Shown in pieces: positions 59,894 through 64,000 of a stretch of 64,000 nucleotides of DNA. A program made the translations under genes and the position numbers. The stretch spans positions 1 through 64,000 of the forward strand of contig CAJTFG010000002.1 of assembly GCA_910575705.1 (NCBI GenBank). Reading direction: 5' to 3'. The notes beneath the pieces were generated by a model that worked only from the letters and a program-made list of their open reading frames with translations, was not told the origin of the DNA and did no database searches. This DNA is from Erysipelotrichales bacterium (GTDB lineage Bacteria; Bacillota_I; Bacilli_A; Erysipelotrichales; Erysipelotrichaceae). Numbering within the stretch: position 1 is the stretch's first letter; every line of letters begins with the position of its first letter.

Positions 59894-60804
59894 TGGAAAA
59901 GGCAAATTTCACGTTTTCATTGACGAAGGAGCAGAAAGAACTTAAAGATACGTTGTTTAAAAAGTTGCTTGCGGATTCGTTCGTTCAGTCGTTTATGAAG
60001 GAATATCAGGTAGATGAAACGTATATTTATGATCATTGTGGAAAAATTAGTGATTGGGTTGACAGTTGTCATATATGTGAACGATGTCAGGGGCTTGATT
60101 TTTGTGCAATGCCTTTAAAGGGACATTATCTTGATAGCAAAGTAGACGCAGGGTTTTTGCAGAGTGAGATGAATAAGTGCCGTTATCAGAAAAAAAATGA
60201 CGAGAGAATCAAACATAGCAGGAACTATATAGTATTTGATGCGAAAAAGGAATATTTGTTAATTGATATAAATGATATTGATAGCAATGGAGAAAGCTCA
60301 GATTATATGGTTGCTGTGGTGAAAGCACTCCGTTTTATCAATGATCCTCAGAAGGGTTTGTATTTATATGGACAGCCTGGTGTGGGAAAGACTTATTTGA
60401 TGGCAGGTATTACAAATCAGTTAGCAAAAAAGGGAAGAAAAATAGCGTTTGTAAACGTTCCTAAATATATAGCGGAGCTGAAGATGTTGTTTCAGGATAA
60501 CGAAGCGTTTGAACGCAAAGTCAGAGGACTTAAGCAAATTGATATTCTTGTCTTGGATGATATCGGGGGAGAGAGTGTGACGGGATGGAGCCGTGACGAA
60601 ATTCTTCTCCCACTATTGGATGAACGTATGGAAAAGGGGAAAGTTACCTTATTTACAAGCAATTATAGCTGGAAGGAATTAAAAGCCCGCCTTACCGTGA
60701 CAAGCAACGCGCTTCAGGAACCGATGGCGGCGAAACGCCTGCTGGATAGGATCGAAGCGCTATCATGTGAAGTATTTATCAAGGGTTCTTCCAGACGTAA
60801 ATAA
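59893..60804 (+). CDS. dnaI: primosomal protein DnaI (helicase loader ATPase)
   Basis: DnaI loads the replicative helicase at origins and restart sites. The 303-aa product has an N-terminal zinc-binding region (CHICERCQGLDFC, residues ~58-70) and an AAA+ domain with Walker A GQPGVGKTY near residue 163, Walker B ILVLDDIGGESV, and sensor TSNYSWKEL. It directly follows dnaB, the usual order. The N-terminal third is more AT-rich than its surroundings. Confidence 0.94.
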   Translation: MEKANFTFSLTKEQKELKDTLFKKLLADSFVQSFMKEYQVDETYIYDHCGKISDWVDSCHICERCQGLDFCAMPLKGHYLDSKVDAGFLQSEMNKCRYQKKNDERIKHSRNYIVFDAKKEYLLIDINDIDSNGESSDYMVAVVKALRFINDPQKGLYLYGQPGVGKTYLMAGITNQLAKKGRKIAFVNVPKYIAELKMLFQDNEAFERKVRGLKQIDILVLDDIGGESVTGWSRDEILLPLLDERMEKGKVTLFTSNYSWKELKARLTVTSNALQEPMAAKRLLDRIEALSCEVFIKGSSRRK

Positions 60805-60812
60805 AAGTCTAG

Positions 60813-60845
60813 TAAAATTATGGAATTGATGGTAATATTATTACC
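60813..60845 (+). promoter_or_regulatory. pfkA promoter region with perfect dyad
   Basis: A -10-like TAAAAT (60813-60818) is followed by the perfect inverted repeat GGTAATATTATTACC at 60831-60845, which would overlap the start of the transcript. It is a candidate operator for a glycolytic regulator. Promoter and operator roles are inferred. Confidence 0.45.
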
Positions 60846-60863
60846 GTGAATGGAGGGTTCCTT

Positions 60864-61826
60864 ATGGTTAAACGTATTGGAGTTTTGACTTCCGGTGGTG
60901 ATGCTCCGGGGATGAATGCTGCTATTCGTGCCGTAACCAGAGTAGCGCTGAACAGCGGAATTGAAGTTTTTGGTGTTTGTGATGGGTACAAGGGAATGGT
61001 AGAAGGCAATATAGAACCGTTAACCAAAGCGGCTGTCGGCGATATCATCGATCGCGGCGGTACGATATTGGGATCTGCCCGTTTACCTGAATTTAAAGAT
61101 GAAAATGTTCGTAAAAGAGCTGTGGAACAGCTGCACAAAAGAGGAATCGAGGCGATCGTCGTGATCGGCGGAGATGGTTCTTATCGCGGAGCGTCTGCTT
61201 TGACGGATATGGGGATCAATTGTATCGGTCTGCCGGGAACGATCGATAATGATATCACGAGTACGGATTTTACGATCGGGTTTGATACTGCTTTAGCGAC
61301 AGTCGTGGAAGCGGTAGATAAACTGCGTGATACTTCGAGTTCTCATCATCGCTGTTCCATTGTAGAGGTGATGGGCAATCGCTGTGGGGATCTTGCGATA
61401 TGGTCGGGGATTGCCTGCGGAGCGGAGATCGTCGTTACGAGTGAAAATGGTTTTGACGAAACGGAAATTTTGGAGCGTTTGCGCGATTTGGATGTCATAC
61501 GAAAGAAACGGCATGCGATCGTCATCATCTCGGAGAAAATGACGGATGTTCATCAGTTTGCGAAAAAAGTAAGTCTGCGTACAGGTTTCAGCGGAAGAGC
61601 CACCGTTTTGGGACATGTACAGCGAGGAGGTTCTCCTACACCGACGGATCGTGTTCTCGCGTCCCGTATGGGAGAGAAAGCGGTCGATCTGCTGATGCAG
61701 GGGATCGGGGGACAATGTGTCTGCATTCAGAACAATGAGATTGTTTCCGTGCCGATCGAAGAAGCATTGAATATTCCGAGAATGTCACGTAAGAAGATGC
61801 AGAACTTATTTGAACGCCTGGTATAG
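60864..61826 (+). CDS. pfkA: ATP-dependent 6-phosphofructokinase
   Basis: This 320-aa enzyme makes fructose 1,6-bisphosphate with ATP. ATP specificity is shown by GGDGS (residues 102-106) and PGTIDND, in contrast to the PPi enzyme at 13360-14562. LTSGGDAPGMNAAIRAVTR, the allosteric-site positions and HVQRGGSPTPTDR are typical of bacterial PfkA. ATG 60864 is preceded by GGAGGG. It is followed after 33 bases by pyk, a common glycolytic operon. Confidence 0.97.
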   Translation: MVKRIGVLTSGGDAPGMNAAIRAVTRVALNSGIEVFGVCDGYKGMVEGNIEPLTKAAVGDIIDRGGTILGSARLPEFKDENVRKRAVEQLHKRGIEAIVVIGGDGSYRGASALTDMGINCIGLPGTIDNDITSTDFTIGFDTALATVVEAVDKLRDTSSSHHRCSIVEVMGNRCGDLAIWSGIACGAEIVVTSENGFDETEILERLRDLDVIRKKRHAIVIISEKMTDVHQFAKKVSLRTGFSGRATVLGHVQRGGSPTPTDRVLASRMGEKAVDLLMQGIGGQCVCIQNNEIVSVPIEEALNIPRMSRKKMQNLFERLV

Positions 61827-61859
61827 GGATAGTATGTTATTGAAAGGAAACAGAATATA

Positions 61860-63275
61860 ATGGAAAGAAAAACGAAAATTATTTGTACGATTGGTCCTGT
61901 CAGTGAAAGTCAGGAAATGATGGAGAAATTGGTACAGACAGGGATGAATATGATCCGCTTGAACTTTTCTCATGGAGATTATGAGGAACACGGCAACCGC
62001 ATCCGAAATATACGGGCAGTGGATAAAAAAGTGGGCTGCAATACGGCAATTTTGTTGGATACAAAAGGGCCGGAAGTTCGTTTGGGAGATTTTGAAAATA
62101 AGGAAGAGCACTACGAGAAGGGCGATATCGTTACGATCGTGCGCGAAAAGATCATGGGTACTCATGAGCGTTTTCACATTCAATGCCCAGAAATTTTTGA
62201 TGATGTAGAAGCGGATGGAACCATATTGATTGATGATGGCAAGGTTCGTTTGACGATTCTTGAAAAGAGAGAAGGAGAACTCGTTTGCCGTATCGAGAAC
62301 CCGGGTGTCTTGAAAAGCAGAAAGGGATGTAACCTTCCCGGTGTTAAATTGAGTATGCCGTTTGTTTCTGAAAAAGATGAAGCCGATATCCGTTTTGGAT
62401 GTCAGCAGAATGTCGATTATATTGCGGCATCTTTTACGAGAAGAAAAGAAGATGTCTTAGCGATTCGTGAGATTTTGAAATCTGAAGGCAAAGAAGATAT
62501 TCAGATCATTCCGAAAATAGAAAACCAGGAAGGATTTGATAACCTGGAAGAGATTTTGGAAGTCTCTGACGGTGTGATGGTTGCCCGCGGTGATTTAGGT
62601 GTTGATGTATCCTTGGAACTCGTCCCTATTTATCAGAAACAGATCATTAAGATTGCTAATGCGATGGGGAAACCGGTTATTACGGCAACGCATATGTTGG
62701 AAAGCATGCAAGGCAATCCACGTCCTACTCGTGCGGAAGCAAGCGATGTGGCAAATGCTATTTTGGATGGAACTGACTGTATCATGCTCTCTGGAGAATC
62801 GGCAGCGGGACTGTATCCGATTGAAGCGGTTCAGACGATGGATACGATCGCGAAAGCCATTGAACGGATCATTCCGTATAAAGAGCGTTTAAAAGCTGCG
62901 GTAAAAACATCGAAGAGAACAAAGAATGATGCGTTGGGGATTTCCGTAGCGGATACGGTTTTAGCGATGGATGTAAAAGCGGTTATCGCCTTTACGCAGA
63001 GCGGTACGACGGCACGTCGTATATCTAAATTCCGTCCGAAAGCACCGGTTGTGGCAGTTGCTTTTGACGAAAAAACACAGCGTTCTCTTGCGGCAAACTG
63101 GGGAGTTACCGCTGTTTTATCCGAAGTTGCCAATAATCAGAACAATGAGTGTGAACTGGCGAGAAATATAGCGAAATCACTGGGGATCGGCATCGGAGAA
63201 ACAATCATCATCGTGGCCGGATATCCAGTAGGCTGCGGTGCGACGAATACGATGAAGATCATCGAAGTGCAATAA
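61860..63275 (+). CDS. pyk: pyruvate kinase
   Basis: Pyruvate kinase (471 aa) makes ATP and pyruvate from PEP. Visible are KIICTIGPVSESQEMMEKLV, NFSHGDYEEH, LDTKGPEVRLG, the catalytic region MVARGDLGVDVSLE, and the substrate loop TATHMLESMQGNPRPTRAE. It has the normal bacterial length without the extra C-terminal PEP-utiliser domain of Bacillus Pyk. GAAAGGA precedes the ATG. Confidence 0.97.
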   Translation: MERKTKIICTIGPVSESQEMMEKLVQTGMNMIRLNFSHGDYEEHGNRIRNIRAVDKKVGCNTAILLDTKGPEVRLGDFENKEEHYEKGDIVTIVREKIMGTHERFHIQCPEIFDDVEADGTILIDDGKVRLTILEKREGELVCRIENPGVLKSRKGCNLPGVKLSMPFVSEKDEADIRFGCQQNVDYIAASFTRRKEDVLAIREILKSEGKEDIQIIPKIENQEGFDNLEEILEVSDGVMVARGDLGVDVSLELVPIYQKQIIKIANAMGKPVITATHMLESMQGNPRPTRAEASDVANAILDGTDCIMLSGESAAGLYPIEAVQTMDTIAKAIERIIPYKERLKAAVKTSKRTKNDALGISVADTVLAMDVKAVIAFTQSGTTARRISKFRPKAPVVAVAFDEKTQRSLAANWGVTAVLSEVANNQNNECELARNIAKSLGIGIGETIIIVAGYPVGCGATNTMKIIEVQ

Positions 63276-63283
63276 ATAAAACA

Positions 63284-63326
63284 GAGGCAATCTTTATCCT
63301 GCGTTTGATAAGAATGCCTTTTTTCA
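63284..63326 (+). terminator. pyk terminator
   Basis: AGGCAATCTTTATC and GATAAGAATGCCT pair with one mismatch on each arm and are followed by TTTTTT. Confidence 0.78.
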
Positions 63327-63350
63327 TTTTTCAGATAAATATGATATCCT

Positions 63351-63677
63351 ATGGTTGAAGGTAGCACATAAAATTTCTTTTATGACAGCACGATTTCTGC
63401 TTCCTTCGGTAATATCATATCCGAAGAGTCGTGTGCTGATTTGTACGGAGAGCTGGCAACCTTATATACAACAGGAGCTATCCGGATCTGGTCATCAACG
63501 GTTCCGCACGGTAGTTGGTCTTCGGCTCCGTATCATGTCCTCGGTTATGGAACCAACGGCGGAGTGGATGTCATGTTGGCAAAAGGAGAACCGGATATAT
63601 ACGCTCATACCATGGGACATCAGCGTCCGGCTCTGGACCTATTCGATAACTGTAATAGGTATTATGGTTCTATATAA
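63351..63677 (+). pseudogene. repeat unit B: disrupted member of the dispersed coding family
   Basis: The frame reads STISASFGNIISEESCADL, YGELATLYTTGAIRIWSS, YHVLGYGTNGGVDVMLAKGE and AHTMGHQRPALDLFDN to a TAA at 63675. An in-frame ATG at 63351 (MVEGST) is cut by TAA at 63369. The interruption is a 24-base segment (63368-63391) bounded by 5-base direct repeats AGCAC; without it the frame would run from ATG to stop. DNA similarity to unit A is high through the frame and continues beyond it (CAGAGGAAC, GTTCA), ending at CGGGGTTCCATTAATATG, just before unit C. The product is not recognised. Confidence 0.7.
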
Positions 63678-63726
63678 GATACAGAGGAACGGGATTCGTT
63701 CAGAATGGTAAGATGGAATCTTATGC

Positions 63727-63742
63727 ATAAGGGGTACCTTAT
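63727..63742 (+). terminator. possible hairpin behind unit B
   Basis: ATAAGG and CCTTAT pair around GGTA; few T residues follow, so the call is weak. Confidence 0.35.
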
Positions 63743-63785
63743 TTAAAACCATTGGATCGGGGTTCCATTAATATGATAGATAAAA

Positions 63786-64000
63786 ATGAAAAGAGAACAG
63801 AGGTTCGGTCACATTGGAGGCACGATTTCTTCGTATTATGGGACATACTTTCTGGAGGAGCAATGTAGTGATCTGTTTGGAAGTTTAGCTGTATTATACA
63901 CTACAGGAGATGTACGTATATGGTCATCATCGCTTCCTTTCAGTGAGAAATGGATGGAATATGATATTGTGATCGGTTTTGGGAATAACGGTGGTGTGGA
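63786..64000 (+). CDS. repeat unit C: intact-looking member of the family, runs off the window
   Basis: From ATG 63786 an uninterrupted frame reaches the window end: MKREQRFGHIGGTISSYYG, then LEEQCSDLFGSLAVLYTTGD, RIWSSSL and VIGFGNNGGV. It aligns with the frames of units A and B (LYTTG, RIWSSS, G.NGGVD), with many synonymous differences such as TTATACACTACA against TTATATACAACA. That pattern indicates selection on the protein. No good ribosome-binding site is visible before the ATG. It lies in tandem with unit B. The protein family and function are unknown. Confidence 0.62.
   Translation, partial: MKREQRFGHIGGTISSYYGTYFLEEQCSDLFGSLAVLYTTGDVRIWSSSLPFSEKWMEYDIVIGFGNNGGV

Noticed and set aside
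63355..63711. 118-aa frame overlapping repeat unit B
   Set aside because: It is in a different frame from the conserved family frame and shows no similarity to units A or C.

Overview
The window is chromosomal DNA of a low-to-moderate GC Firmicute, most likely a spore-forming member of the Erysipelotrichales/Erysipelotrichia (a relative of [Clostridium] innocuum would fit). The reasons are Firmicute ribosome-binding sites (GGAGG, GGTGAT), a T-box, the polA-mutM-coaE-dnaB-dnaI and radC-mreCD-minCD-spoIVFAB gene orders, sporulation/germination genes (SpoVAF/GerA, SpoIVFA/B), and a VanG-like D-Ala-D-Ser ligase set next to murF. Intrinsic vancomycin resistance is established for C. innocuum. The species assignment is inference. 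Nearly all genes lie on the + strand; TGn-TATAAT extended -10 promoters are common.

Layout. 1-200: 3' end of a 5S rRNA and its terminator. 0.2-6.2 kb: a FemX-like aminoacyltransferase, the tsaE-tsaB-rimI-tsaD operon (t6A tRNA modification plus ribosomal acetylation), rex, and asnS behind a T-box. 6.3-14.6 kb: a zinc-ribbon membrane protein, a degenerate copy of a repeated coding element (unit A), LicD, an amidase-fold protein without zinc histidines, ABC-F, SpoVAF-like, and PPi-dependent phosphofructokinase. 14.6-19.1 kb: an Opp-type binding protein and two permeases without ATPases; the OppC-like permease carries an inserted seven-repeat RCC1-like propeller. 19.1-22.4 kb: an unknown 107-aa protein, ptsI with a cre-like site, and a GNAT enzyme plus membrane protein on the minus strand.

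22.5-33.3 kb is a divergent type VII secretion (T7SSb) locus: FHA protein, a Ser/Thr kinase with all catalytic residues in the architecture of EssB/YukC, a 59-aa membrane protein, an Ig-repeat surface protein, an FHA-FtsK/EssC-like ATPase, a YukD-like protein, three WXG100-like proteins, a candidate effector, and a DUF4176 protein. The kinase and two FHA proteins suggest that secretion is controlled by phosphorylation.

33.5-38.7 kb: murF, a VanG-like ligase, a racemase, a small membrane protein and a stand-alone VanT-like membrane domain, i.e. a split version of the vanG/vanT set. 38.7-45.5 kb: an FAD oxidoreductase, a PdaA-like deacetylase with Ig domains, an APC permease, an M18 aminopeptidase and a membrane protein. 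45.6-47.1 kb: tRNA-Ser(GGA) and a type II-A-like CRISPR array (15 repeats plus a truncated one, 15 spacers of 30 nt) without cas genes in the window; its leader ends in TTTATTTGAG and contains a 17-nt anti-repeat.

47.2-53.6 kb: the cell-shape/division/sporulation block (SPOR-like protein, radC, mreC, mreD, minC, minD, AI-2E-type permease, spoIVFA, spoIVFB). 53.6-63.3 kb: a ZnuA-fold lipoprotein without its metal histidines, polA, mutM, coaE, dnaB, dnaI, then ATP-dependent pfkA and pyk. The right edge (63.3-64.0 kb) holds two more copies of the repeated coding element in tandem: unit B, disrupted, and unit C, open to the window end.
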